Below, in pieces: positions 36,033 to 44,398 of a stretch of DNA of 64,000 nucleotides. Every line of letters starts with the position of its first letter. Within the stretch, counting starts at the first letter, position 1. The notes beneath the pieces were generated by a model that was given only the letters and a program-made list of their open reading frames with translations, made no database searches and was not told the origin of the DNA. Source of the stretch: Sandaracinaceae bacterium (GTDB taxonomy: Bacteria > Myxococcota_A > Polyangia > Polyangiales > JADJQN01). The DNA lies in NCBI GenBank assembly GCA_016712745.1, contig JADJQN010000001.1, forward strand, positions 62,001 through 126,000, written 5' to 3'. The position numbers and the translations under genes are program-made.

Positions 36033-36064
36033 AACTCAAGAGAGCGAAAGCATTCGCTCGATGG
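36033..36064 (+). repeat. Direct repeat copy 1 (nadA 3' end), possible att-like core
   Basis: An exact 32-bp direct repeat, beginning AACTCAAGAGAGCGAAAGCA, is shared with 54574-54605. It covers the nadA stop and last codons. Identity is perfect within the core and drops sharply outside it, which would fit a recombination site at a gene 3' end. No integrase gene is seen in the window. Confidence 0.8.
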
Positions 36065-36240
36065 CTAGCGCAGCCGCGAAGCGCCTCGGTCATCTCGCGC
36101 CTGTTCCCACGACAAATTCTTTCGCGGAGCGCTATATCGCGTGTTTCAGAGGCGCGCTCGTTGATCCGAAGAAAGCCTCCATCGCCCACCATCGCGAGCA
36201 ACGGTTCTTCGCACTCCGGATGGATGAGGGGTCTCAAGCG
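36033..36240 (-). pseudogene. Decayed 3' fragment of nadA
   Basis: This stretch aligns with the 3' end of the intact nadA at 54577-55521 in the same orientation. Bases 36033-36064 are identical to 54574-54605. The flanking match is then looser, and bases about 36115-36240 align with about 54810-54910, leaving an internal deletion of roughly 130 bp. Translated pieces HPECEEPLLAM and MTEALRGC recall NadA HPECEDPLLAM and MPEALRAA, in shifted frames. It cannot encode a working quinolinate synthase. Confidence 0.85.
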
Positions 36241-36535
36241 CCCAGCGTACAAAGCCAGTGTAGCGGCGTGCCATGTCGAGCGACCACAAGCGGTCTTCGG
36301 ACGTTGAGTGGGTTCGCGAACCCACGGCGTACGCGAATACCTCGTCCACGTTGAGAGCGTTGGGGCGCGTCGAAGCGTTTGTGACGACGATATGCCGAAC
36401 GCGTGCGCCTTTGGCGCACGTGAAACGGAGCGCCGGGCATCGCTCTCGAACGTAACGAGAAGCACGGCGCGTGGCAATCTCGCCAATCGGGCCCCCGGTG
36501 GGCGAGCGTTTAGCTAGCGCGACTCCACCGCGACA
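36241..36535. other. No confident gene
   Basis: On the minus strand an open stretch of about 58 codons (with NALNVDEVFAYAVG and SEDRLWSLDMARRY) has protein-like character but no start, stop or family I can assign. It may be another decayed coding remnant joined to the nadA fragment. Nothing else is evident. Confidence 0.4.
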
Positions 36536-37528
36536 TCAGCGATCCGTCGCGCGTGCGTCAAGGCTGACGACGACACTACCGCGCTTGTGCCCGGTCTCGA
36601 CGAGCCGGTGTGCTTCCACGATCTTCTCGAACTCGAAGCGGCCGCCAATGACAGGCTTGACCGCGCCCGTCATTGCAAGTTGCGCGAGCTCGCGCATGTG
36701 ATCGGCCCGCACCATCACCGGCCCTGCGAGTACCTTGTGCCGAGTAAAGAGTCCCACAGTCAACGCCCCGAGATTGTCGCCGAGCGTCGCGAGGACAAGG
36801 CCAAGACGCCCTCCGTCCTTCAAAACGACTTTGCTGCGTGCATATGGCGCGGTACCCGCGGTGTCGACGATCACGTCGTAGCGGGCATCGTCCTTTGTGA
36901 AGTCCTCATTCGCGTAGTCGAGCACGCGATCGGCTCCGAGCGACCTGACAAAGTCGACGTTGCTTGCGCTGCACACGCCGGTGACATGCGCTCCGATGTG
37001 CTTTGCGAGTTGCACCAACGAACTGCCGACTCCACCCGCTGCTCCGACGATTAGAATGCGGTCGCCCGCTTTGAGCTTCGCGCGGCGCAGCACGTCGATT
37101 GCTGTCGTGCCTCCAAACGAGATCGACGCTGCTTCTTCGAATGTGAGATTCGTGGGCTTCGGCATGAGCAAGCCATCTGTCTCCAAGAAGCGACAGAGCT
37201 CCGCGTGCCCTCCCATGGATGCGCCCGTGAAACCGAAGACTGCATCGCCGACTTTGAATCCGGTGACCTGCGAGCCGACCGCTTCCACGATCCCCGAAAC
37301 CTCGGTGCCCAAAATCGCATTTCGCGGCCCGCGCATACCAATCGCTAGCGTCGCGATCCAACCGAAGCCGCGCGGGAACTTGCCACTGCGCACGCGCCAG
37401 TCGCCGCTGGTCACAGTGGTTGCGAAGACACGCACGAGCACGTGTTTCGGGCCAACGACGGGCGAAGGCACATCTCGCGTCTCGACAACTTCCGGCGGGC
37501 CGTAGTGGGGAACGATGATTGCGCGCAT
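36536..37528 (-). CDS. Zinc-independent MDR alcohol dehydrogenase / quinone reductase-like
   Basis: The 330-residue product is a medium-chain dehydrogenase. It has the GroES-like N domain (EVSGIVEAVGSQVTGFKVGD) and the NADPH-binding loop ILIVGAAGGVGSSLVQLAKH near residue 150. The Cys cluster of a structural zinc is missing, so it fits the quinone oxidoreductase-like branch that reduces enones or quinones. It stands alone between the nadA fragment and repeat copy 1. Confidence 0.88.
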   Translation of the reverse strand: MRAIIVPHYGPPEVVETRDVPSPVVGPKHVLVRVFATTVTSGDWRVRSGKFPRGFGWIATLAIGMRGPRNAILGTEVSGIVEAVGSQVTGFKVGDAVFGFTGASMGGHAELCRFLETDGLLMPKPTNLTFEEAASISFGGTTAIDVLRRAKLKAGDRILIVGAAGGVGSSLVQLAKHIGAHVTGVCSASNVDFVRSLGADRVLDYANEDFTKDDARYDVIVDTAGTAPYARSKVVLKDGGRLGLVLATLGDNLGALTVGLFTRHKVLAGPVMVRADHMRELAQLAMTGAVKPVIGGRFEFEKIVEAHRLVETGHKRGSVVVSLDARATDR

Positions 37529-37649
37529 TGAACTGGCTCCTGCAAATCCAACCGTTTCCTCATTCGAGCAGAAGCGGATGGAGACGAGTGGCTACGTAGT
37601 ACAATTAGCGCCGCGTGTGGGGATAGCTGCGTTGAACTCAACGCTCGTC

Positions 37650-37799
37650 TCGGAACTGACATCGAAACGAGCCCGGCATAATTCCCGTTTCCGACTCAAC
37701 ATCACGACATCACAACAAGAAGTCGTAAATCGTCTTTAGGACGATATGTACACTGCGCCCAGCAAGCACCGCGGCCGTGTGCTCATGAGAACGCGTTTA
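37650..37799 (+). repeat. Island hairpin repeat, copy 1
   Basis: One of three ~150-bp copies (others at 38592-38736 reversed and 43941-44089). It runs from TCGGAACTGACATCGAAACG to GAGAACGCGTTTA. Near its middle, ATCGTCT-TTA-GGACGAT (37729-37745) forms a 7-bp stem with a 3-base loop. It contains no gene. Confidence 0.88.
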
Positions 37800-37891
37800 T
37801 CCCGGCTAAGCACCGGCCGCACTCGTTTCTTGACGGCGCCCGCTGCGCCAATCTAGTGTTGCCCCACTGTTTCAGACTACGGGAGGGCACA

Positions 37892-38503
37892 ATGCGCGCA
37901 GGTATCATTCTTCTAGGTGTGGTCATTTCTCTGGCCGGTTGTTCATCGGCGAACACGAATAGCGGCGGCCTCACCACCAGCGTCGACAACACCAAGCCAC
38001 TGAACACGCTTACCCCCGCCGATAACACGCAGCTTTGCATGGACGTAAACACGTACTTTGCCGGCAGCAGCTATCGCGCCGACAACTGCCGTTTCCTTGC
38101 TCAGCTTGCCGCCGGCTTCGCCACTATCAATCCCGCCGCCACGGACGCCGAAATCCAAACGGCGTGCTCGAACGGACTGGCTGAGTGCCTCGCCAATCCT
38201 GACACGACGAGCATGTGCGACGGCACATCGGACATCCCAGACACATGCACGCTGACCGTCGCGGCCGCCCTCACCTGCTTCAACGACAGCGCAACGGCTT
38301 TGCACGCCGCAGTCGCGTCACTTCCAGCTTGCGACACTCTGACGCGAGCGTCATTCATGCGCGACGATGCCGGTGTAGAAAGCGACGCGGGCAATCCACT
38401 GAATCCCGCAAGCTGCGCAGAGTACAATCGTCTTTGCACCGAGACTGCGACCACCGACGGCGGCGTGGCCGACGCGGGCGTCGACGCGGCGACGAGCCTC
38501 TAG
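37892..38503 (+). CDS. Cys-containing surface lipoprotein between inverted repeats
   Basis: The 203-residue product has a lipobox (ISLAGCSS, Cys near residue 17), about 13 Cys, and an Ala/Asp-rich tail (DGGVADAGVDAATSL). A purine-rich GGGAGGG at 37881-37887 lies just before ATG 37892. I do not recognise a family. It is bracketed by hairpin repeat copies 1 and 3 in opposite orientation. Confidence 0.7.
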   Translation: MRAGIILLGVVISLAGCSSANTNSGGLTTSVDNTKPLNTLTPADNTQLCMDVNTYFAGSSYRADNCRFLAQLAAGFATINPAATDAEIQTACSNGLAECLANPDTTSMCDGTSDIPDTCTLTVAAALTCFNDSATALHAAVASLPACDTLTRASFMRDDAGVESDAGNPLNPASCAEYNRLCTETATTDGGVADAGVDAATSL

Positions 38504-38542
38504 TCCGATTCTTCCGTAGCTTGCCAGTGGGTTTTGAGCGTG

Positions 38543-38568
38543 CCCGCGTGTGAGAACGTCCACGCGGG
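38543..38568 (+). terminator. GC-rich hairpin downstream of lipoprotein gene
   Basis: CCCGCGTG and CACGCGGG form a perfect 8-bp stem with a 10-base loop 39 bp after the lipoprotein stop. No T-run follows, so intrinsic termination is uncertain. Confidence 0.4.
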
Positions 38569-38591
38569 ATGGGCATGTTAGCTCGTCCAGT

Positions 38592-38736
38592 ATAAACGAG
38601 CTGACAAGGTCAGTTCCGAGTGCTTGCAGGGCAAGTTTACAAATCGTCCTACGAACGATTTACGCTTTTCGGCGTGAGTCGTGGCGCTAAGTCGAAAACG
38701 GGAATTACGCCGCGTTCGTCTGGATGGCAGTTCAGA
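38592..38736 (-). repeat. Island hairpin repeat, copy 3 (inverted)
   Basis: Reverse-complement copy of the ~150-bp element. On the plus strand its hairpin is ATCGTCC-TAC-GAACGAT (38643-38659), again 7-bp arms and a 3-base loop but with different sequence from copy 1. An additional 7-bp inverted repeat AGCTCGT/ACGAGCT spans 38580-38602 at its outer edge. Confidence 0.82.
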
Positions 38737-38764
38737 CAGTTCTAAGAGAGCGAACGTCTCTGCG

Positions 38765-39100
38765 CTAAGAACCGCACGCTTCGCAAGCGCCGCCGTCGCA
38801 TACAAGGTCACCGTCGCACTGCCCGGAACTGCCGCAGCTTTCGCCTAGTCCGCTGCTCGCGTAACAAGTCTCGTTGTCGCAGTACATGTGCAGACCGCAT
38901 TCTGGGGCGATTTGGACGACCGATGCGTCTCGATGGACGCAACGTTCACCGAGCGCAGGCGTCTCTGCAATACGAACACAGTGTGCAGCGGTGTTCGTGG
39001 TTCCTGGTTCGTCGAGAATGCAGTAGAGGTCCTGCGTGTAGTCACATTGAATGCAGAGCTGGCTTGAAACCTTATGCACATCGATGCCAATCTTCTCCAT
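38765..39100 (-). CDS. Chimeric ORF: IS110 transposase N terminus fused to Cys-rich protein
   Basis: From ATG 39100 the first 18 residues (MEKIGIDVHKVSSQLCIQ) are identical to the start of the IS110 transposase at 51704. After base about 39047 the frame becomes a Cys-rich protein tail (CDYTQDLYC, then LGESCGSSGQCDGDLVCDGG), like secreted myxobacterial proteins. The tail has lost its own signal peptide. The fusion most likely arose by insertion and deletion. Whether it is expressed from the IS110 end is unknown; a cytoplasmic Cys-rich product would be odd. Confidence 0.75.
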   Translation of the reverse strand: MEKIGIDVHKVSSQLCIQCDYTQDLYCILDEPGTTNTAAHCVRIAETPALGERCVHRDASVVQIAPECGLHMYCDNETCYASSGLGESCGSSGQCDGDLVCDGGACEACGS

Positions 39101-39179
39101 GGTCGACCTCCGTTTGCGGCTCTGACCGCGTCTATCCTTGTGAGGCATCCTGCCATCACGTCGCGGGGGTCGACCGCTT
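39047..39179 (-). mobile_element. IS110-family end remnant, copy A
   Basis: The first 18 transposase codons plus about 80 bp upstream (39101-39179, with TATCCTTGTGAGGCATCCTG) match the same region of copy B (51651-51785) nearly base for base. The rest of the element is missing; the upstream non-coding part is interrupted by the IS4 remnant after 39179. Confidence 0.82.
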
Positions 39180-39225
39180 GGGGGGGGGGGCGGGAGGCGG
39201 GGGGGCCTGCTCGGGGGCAGGAGAA
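39180..39225 (+). other. G-rich tract, possible G-quadruplex
   Basis: Eleven consecutive G followed by further runs of three, seven and five G within 46 bases give at least four G-runs of three or more on the plus strand. It marks the edge of the IS4 remnant. Confidence 0.55.
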
Positions 39226-39330
39226 GGGCAAGGCGCGCGGAGCCGATTAAACTGGGCCGGTGAGGACCGCGCTTCCTCAGATCGAGGGCGGGCGCGACGT
39301 TTTCGGGGACTGCCAATCCCTCTCAGGCGG

Positions 39331-39648
39331 CGAAGCAGCTGGGGCATCCTCTTGGCGTACAATCTCGTGCGCCGAGAAATGGAAAGCGTGGCGCAACAAG
39401 CCAACGTCAGTCCGCTGCGCATCAGCTTCATCGCGTCGTATCGATTCATTCGCGACGAACTCCTCTGGTGCGCCATCGCATCCCCCGGCGCCATCCCTGC
39501 GCACCTGCGACGCCTGCGCGAGCAGCTCTCGCTCTACCTATTGCCGCCTCGTCGCTCCGAGAGATCCTATCCGCGTCAGCGAAAGCGCCGCATGAGCCAA
39601 TATCCGCCCACAAAACGAGCGCCGGTCGCAGCGCGGGTGCCTAAGTGA
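39331..39648 (+). pseudogene. IS4-family transposase, C-terminal fragment
   Basis: The frame reads WGILLAYNLVRREMESVAQQ, then FIASYRFIRDELLW and LPPRRSERSYPR, the characteristic end of IS4-type DDE transposases. All catalytic residues upstream are missing and the first part is a GC-rich non-matching sequence, so no start exists. The fragment cannot be active. Confidence 0.82.
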
Positions 39649-39657
39649 ATGGCATTG

Positions 39658-39873
39658 GCTTCATCCCATCTATCCCCGACGTCGTGCACCTTCCGCTCGG
39701 CGTCACGCTCGAGATTGCAAATCTCTCAGCCAGCGAACCGCTGCACTACGTCATCATCAAGGCCAACGCATAGAGGAATCTCGCGTGCCAAGCGATCCTC
39801 TTAATTTAAGAAGATGACGCAGGTTTGATGCTTGTCCGTGAAAGCCGCGTGTTAGCTTTCCGGGCGGGGGCAT
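39658..39873. other. IS110-flank remainder and upstream region of large lipoprotein gene
   Basis: Bases 39658 to about 39710 (CTTCATCCCATCTATCCC, then CGGCGTCACGCT) resemble the sequence beyond the IS110 end at 51779-51830. The rest is A/T-richer leader for the gene at 39874, with a G-rich GGGCGGGGG just before the ATG. No gene is visible. Confidence 0.5.
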
Positions 39874-42800
39874 ATGCGAGTTGCGAGTGGTTTTGCGTTG
39901 TTGGCAGCGTTGGGACTGATTGCATGCGGACGCATCGGATACGATCCGCTTCCGCGCGACGATGCTGCAGCTCCGGACAGTGCCACGCTCTTCGACAGTT
40001 CCGTTGATGCTCAGATCGACAGCGGGATCATAGACGGGTCGACGGATCTACCGTTGGACGCGACCAGCGATGCGCCGGTTGTCTTACCTGAGATTCTCGT
40101 TAGTCCGGTATCGGGTCTCTTAACCTCGGAGCTCGGAGGAACGGCAACCTTCACCGTGGTGCTCGCTTCGATGCCGACCCACGATGTAGCCATCGCGATC
40201 TCGAGCAGCAACACCACGGAGGGAACTGTATCTCCGGCGAGCGTGGTGTTCACCGTACTTAATTGGAACGCGCCCCAAACAGTGACAGCGACCGGCGTGG
40301 ATGATCCGGACGTGGACGGGGATCAGGCTTATGTAATTGAGCTGGCACCCGCTACGAGTACGGATCCGAACTACGACGCGCTCGACGCAACTGATGTCTC
40401 CGTGACGAACGTCGACGACGAGACTGCGGGTATTACCATCACTCCAACGAGTGGTCTCGTCACGACAGAAGGCGGTGGGGCGGATACTTTCACCATCGTG
40501 CTGAATGCACTGCCCACAAGTGACGTGACCGTCGATGTTGTCAGCGCGACGCCGCTTGAAGCGGTTGCGTCGCCCATCAGCGTAACGTTCACGACATCCA
40601 ACTGGTCGTCGCCTCAAACAATAACGGTGACCGGAGTCGACGATGCCATCCAGGACGACGATGTCGTATTTACGATCACGACAGCTCCCGCGGAGAGTGA
40701 CGATTCCCGCTTCAATGGACTTGACGCTGCGAACGTGACTGGCACAAACCTGGATGACGAGACCGCGGGCATTCTGGTTTCGCCGACAAGTGGTTTGTTC
40801 ACCACAGAAGCGGCCGGCACTGCCATGTTTACTGTGGTCCTTCAGTCGCAACCGAGCGCCGATGTAACGATTTCCGTGTCGAGCAGCGACACAACCGAAG
40901 GCACAGTCGCTACGGCGTCTCTGACTTTTACGTCGACGACATGGAACATGGCGCAATCTGTGACGGTGACCGGCGTCGATGACTTCGTCGCCGATGGAGA
41001 TCAGATATTCCAAATCATGCTGGGATCTGCCGTGAGCGCGGACGCGGACTATGCGGGTTTCATCGCGGATGAAGTCGCAGTAACGAACATCGACGATGAT
41101 TCACCGGGGATCACGGTGATGCCGCTGTCGGGGCTAACAACAACGGAGAGTGGCGGGACCGCAACGTTCTCCGTGACACTCGATTCGCAGCCGACGGCCG
41201 ACGTTGTGTTGACGCTGACCAGCACGGACCTGAGCGAAGGGCTCGTTTCTCCCGCAACGATCACGTTCAGCATGAGCGATTGGTCCATGCCGCAGACGGT
41301 CACGCTGACGGGCGTCGATGACGCCGTAGCCGATGGAAGTCAGATGTATGAATCCGTCGTTCATGTGATGGCAAGCGCCGATCCGGCTTACGCCATGCTG
41401 GCGGATGCGCGGGTGAGCGCGATCAATGCTGACGACGAGACGGCTGGCGTAACGGTCTCGTCAACGTCCGGATTGGTCACGACCGAAGCGGGTGCAACGG
41501 CGGCGTTTACGATTGTGCTTACGTCCGAGCCCACCGCGGATGTGACAATCTCTGTGACGAGCAGCAACCTCGCCGAAGGAACAGTGGCGCCTGCCTCCGT
41601 CACTTTCACGTCGATGAACTGGAGCGTTCCGCAAACTGTGACTGTGAGCGGCGTCGACGACGCGCTGGATGATGGCAATGTCGTTTACGGGGTCGTCACA
41701 GGACTCGCTTCGAGTTCGGATCTTACGTACGACGGCATCAATCCCAGTGACGTGTCGTTGAGCAACACGGACAACGATGTAGCGGGTGTCACGGTTTCAC
41801 CAACGTCCGGTCTCACCACCACCGAGGCTGGCGGCACGGCCATGTTTACGCTCGTTCTGACTTCGCAACCGACGGCGGATGTCACAATCGCGCTGGCCAG
41901 CAGCAACACGGCTGAGGGAACGGTGTCATCGATGTCCGTTCTATTCACATCGATGAACTGGATGGTTGCGCAAGCCATCACGGTTACTGGCGTCGATGAC
42001 GTGGCTCTCGATGGCAACGTTGCGTATTCGATTGTCAACGCTGCGGCAGCAAGCGCGGATGGTTCGTACAACGGCTTGTCCGTTGCGGATGTCGGAGTGA
42101 CGAACACAGACAACGACGCGATTACGCCGGTGCAACAAGCGTACGTGAAGGCATCGAACACTGCTGCGAACGATCGCTTCGGGCAGCGTGTCGCCTTGTC
42201 CGCGGACGGCAACACAATGGCCGTGACTGGGCTCCGGGAAGACAGCAACGCGACGGGCATCAACGGTGATCAAACCAACAATCTCGCCGGGGATTCAGGT
42301 GCGGTTTACGTGTTTACGCGTTCTGGGGCTACGTGGACGCAGCAGGCCTACATCAAGGCATCGAACACCGGCGCCGGGGAAGACTTCGGTGAAGGAATCG
42401 CTCTGTCTTCGGATGGAAACACGCTTGTGGTTGGCTCTCCGGGCGAAGGAAGCAACGCAACCGGCATCGACGGAAATCAAGCCGACAACTCCCCGCCGCT
42501 CGCTGGCGCCACCTACATATTCACACGCGCTGCGACCGTTTGGACCCAGCAAGCGTATATCAAGGCCTCGAATACAAACGCGCTGGATCGCTTCGGGTTC
42601 TGCGTCGCATTGTCGTCCGATGGCAATACGTTGGCTGTTGGTGCCCGTGTCGAAGCAAGCAACGCAACCGGCGTCGACGGAAATCAAGCGGACAACTCCG
42701 CTTCAGCAGCTGGTGCCGTTTACATGTTCTCCCGCGCGGGCGCGGTCTGGTCTCAACAGACGTACATCAAAGCGTCCAACACCGACGCCGGAGACTATTT

Positions 42801-43569
42801 CGGCTACCTAGTTGCTTTGTCTTCCGATGGGAACACCCTGATCGTCGTAGCTCGATTGGAGGGGAGCGGGGCCACCGGTATTGGCGGCAACCAAGCCGAC
42901 AATTCCGTTGCCATGGCGGGTGCTGTGTATGCATTCACGCGCAGCGGAATGGTGTGGACGCAGGAGGCTTACATCAAAGCATCCAACACCGGGGGCTCCG
43001 ACTTCTTCGGGACGAGCATTGCGCTTGCTGCGGACGGCAACACACTTGCTGTCGGTGCGTCTCAGGAAGCCAGCAACGCAACCGGGATTGACGGCAACCA
43101 GCTGGATAACTCTGCGCCGGTAGCAGGCGCGGTCTATCTCTTCACACGCGCGGGCGTCATTTGGTCGCAGCAGGCGTACATTAAAGCCACCAACACCCAG
43201 TCCAACGACTACTTCGGATACAGCGTCTCGCTTTCCGCCGATGGGAACAAGCTTGTGGTCGGTGCTGTGGGGGAGGCGAGCAACGCAACGGGCATTGGCG
43301 GCAACCAAGCGAACAACGCGCTCGCTGCTGCCGGTGCAGCATACGAGTTGACACGCACCGGCGTGACATGGGCCCACCGCGTTTACATCAAGGCGTCCAA
43401 CACAGGCGGTACCGATCAATTCGGCGCGAGCATTGCATTGAGCGCGGACGGCAATACGCTGGCCGTGGGTGCCAATCAGGAAGCCAGCAATGCCACTGGC
43501 ATCGGCGGGCTACAAACCAACAATGCCGCGATGAGCGCGGGCGCAGTCTACGTCTTCACTGGGACGTGA
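39874..43569 (+). CDS. Giant surface lipoprotein: six Calx-beta-like repeats and FG-GAP propeller
   Basis: The 1231-residue product has a lipobox (LGLIACGRIGYDP, Cys near 18) and an Asp/Ala linker. Six repeats of about 113 residues follow (each with SGL.TTE.GG.A.FTVVL and an ending VTVTGVDD...D) from about residue 75 to 750. They are Calx-beta-like Ig-fold modules. Seven propeller blades then start YIKASNT...FG with LS.DGNTLAVGA, repeated to the C terminus, resembling integrin alpha FG-GAP repeats. It is probably a surface adhesin or binding protein. It follows the IS110/IS4 remnants. Repeats are imperfect at DNA level, indicating old duplication. Confidence 0.85.
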   Translation: MRVASGFALLAALGLIACGRIGYDPLPRDDAAAPDSATLFDSSVDAQIDSGIIDGSTDLPLDATSDAPVVLPEILVSPVSGLLTSELGGTATFTVVLASMPTHDVAIAISSSNTTEGTVSPASVVFTVLNWNAPQTVTATGVDDPDVDGDQAYVIELAPATSTDPNYDALDATDVSVTNVDDETAGITITPTSGLVTTEGGGADTFTIVLNALPTSDVTVDVVSATPLEAVASPISVTFTTSNWSSPQTITVTGVDDAIQDDDVVFTITTAPAESDDSRFNGLDAANVTGTNLDDETAGILVSPTSGLFTTEAAGTAMFTVVLQSQPSADVTISVSSSDTTEGTVATASLTFTSTTWNMAQSVTVTGVDDFVADGDQIFQIMLGSAVSADADYAGFIADEVAVTNIDDDSPGITVMPLSGLTTTESGGTATFSVTLDSQPTADVVLTLTSTDLSEGLVSPATITFSMSDWSMPQTVTLTGVDDAVADGSQMYESVVHVMASADPAYAMLADARVSAINADDETAGVTVSSTSGLVTTEAGATAAFTIVLTSEPTADVTISVTSSNLAEGTVAPASVTFTSMNWSVPQTVTVSGVDDALDDGNVVYGVVTGLASSSDLTYDGINPSDVSLSNTDNDVAGVTVSPTSGLTTTEAGGTAMFTLVLTSQPTADVTIALASSNTAEGTVSSMSVLFTSMNWMVAQAITVTGVDDVALDGNVAYSIVNAAAASADGSYNGLSVADVGVTNTDNDAITPVQQAYVKASNTAANDRFGQRVALSADGNTMAVTGLREDSNATGINGDQTNNLAGDSGAVYVFTRSGATWTQQAYIKASNTGAGEDFGEGIALSSDGNTLVVGSPGEGSNATGIDGNQADNSPPLAGATYIFTRAATVWTQQAYIKASNTNALDRFGFCVALSSDGNTLAVGARVEASNATGVDGNQADNSASAAGAVYMFSRAGAVWSQQTYIKASNTDAGDYFGYLVALSSDGNTLIVVARLEGSGATGIGGNQADNSVAMAGAVYAFTRSGMVWTQEAYIKASNTGGSDFFGTSIALAADGNTLAVGASQEASNATGIDGNQLDNSAPVAGAVYLFTRAGVIWSQQAYIKATNTQSNDYFGYSVSLSADGNKLVVGAVGEASNATGIGGNQANNALAAAGAAYELTRTGVTWAHRVYIKASNTGGTDQFGASIALSADGNTLAVGANQEASNATGIGGLQTNNAAMSAGAVYVFTGT

Positions 43570-43592
43570 GCGTCAGTAGCTGAGCCCATGCT

Positions 43593-43847
43593 TCACGGAT
43601 TCGGCACACAAACGGTATCAGGGCCCGCGTTGGGGTCGGCGAGCATGATGTCGTTTGCCGAGTGCGTATAGCAGATGGTTAAGCCGTCGCCTGAGATGTT
43701 GCCCGGTTGGGAGAAGACGCCAGTCGTGAGGCCCGCGCCCGCATACGAGTTAGAGATCCCTTCGAGCGGCGTGAAGGGGAGCCGACGCCGCGCGGGCCGC
43801 CGCTTTGCGCATCGTGCATCACACTCTGAACCGTCCATTGACTCGAG
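43593..43847 (-). other. Unassigned coding remnant joined to PAS fragment
   Basis: The minus-strand frame ends with SGDGLTICYTHSANDIMLAD and a Cys-containing VCVPNP tail before the stop at 43593. This could be the C terminus of a lost secreted protein. It runs in frame with the PAS fragment but has different character, so the join is probably accidental. Confidence 0.4.
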
Positions 43848-43970
43848 CGTATCCCCCACAAGCTCGTGGGCCCGTTTCTGGTCGTCGACGTCCGTGTTGA
43901 TGCCGATCCAGCGCACTACCGCGCCGGCATCATCTCGCACTCGGAACTGACATCGAAACGAGCCCGGCAT
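43848..43970 (-). pseudogene. PAS/PAC domain fragment of a sensor kinase
   Basis: The frame FRCQFRVRDDAGAVVRWIGI followed by NTDVDDQKRAHEL matches the end of a PAS fold plus PAC motif, as found before the histidine-kinase domain in bacterial sensor kinases. Only about 40 residues remain and no kinase domain is present. Its upstream edge runs into hairpin repeat copy 2. Confidence 0.75.
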
Positions 43971-44089
43971 AATTTCCGTTTTCGAGTGAACGCCGCGACA
44001 TCACAACGAAAGACCGTAAATCGGTCTTAGGGCGATATGTAAACTCGCCCTGCGAGCACCTCGACTGCTCACGTATGAGAACGCGTTTG
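43941..44089 (+). repeat. Island hairpin repeat, copy 2
   Basis: Matches copy 1 along its length, with identical first 33 bases. The hairpin is ATCGGTC-TTA-GGGCGAT (44020-44036), with one G-G mismatch and one G-T pair. The first 30 bases also read as PAS sequence on the other strand, so the true left boundary may be slightly inside. Confidence 0.88.
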
Positions 44090-44095
44090 TAGCAG

Positions 44096-44398
44096 CTATC
44101 CTCCAGCATCCTCGGTCGGCTCGGCTTTCAGAACGGTGACACCGTTTGCCGGGTCAATGGCGCAAGCGTCGCCGATCCAGAGCACGCCCTTCTCGTCTAC
44201 AATCATTTGCGGCAGGCCCGCGACTTTCGGCTTGAGGTCGGTCGACGGGGCGAGTTTGTTATGTTGCATATCCAACTCGCGCCCTGACCACGCGTAGCCA
44301 TCCGGCAGGTAAAAGAAACGGGGACGTGCCTCATTCTTGCGCGGATAGATCGCAAGGTCGTGCGCTTGAATGATGGAAGAGATGCCTTCTGGTTTCAT
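44096..44398 (-). CDS. Hypothetical protein ending at repeat copy 2
   Basis: I do not recognise this 100-codon frame. It has ordinary protein character (FFYLPDGYAWSGRELDMQ, AGLPQMIVDEKGVLWIGDAC) and a DUF-like beta pattern. Its stop lies 7 bp outside hairpin repeat copy 2, so it could be a C-terminally trimmed gene or a remnant. No signal peptide is evident. Confidence 0.4.
   Translation of the reverse strand: MKPEGISSIIQAHDLAIYPRKNEARPRFFYLPDGYAWSGRELDMQHNKLAPSTDLKPKVAGLPQMIVDEKGVLWIGDACAIDPANGVTVLKAEPTEDAGG

Larger units (their letters stand above)
39180..39657 (+). mobile_element. IS4-family remnant nested in IS110 end
   Basis: This 478-bp piece separates two parts of the IS110 flank. 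The 4-bp GCTT occurs immediately on both sides (39176-39179 and 39658-39661), consistent with a target duplication, though only the C-terminal end of an IS4-type transposase remains. The left edge is a run of 11 G. Confidence 0.65.

Noticed and set aside
39874..42130. Regular repeats that could be taken for a CRISPR array
   Set aside because: Period is about 340 bp, repeats are imperfect and stay in frame, encoding Calx-beta-like modules.
37650..44089. Hairpin repeats as integron attC sites
   Set aside because: No RYYYAAC/GTTRRRY core sites, no integron integrase, and copies point in different directions.
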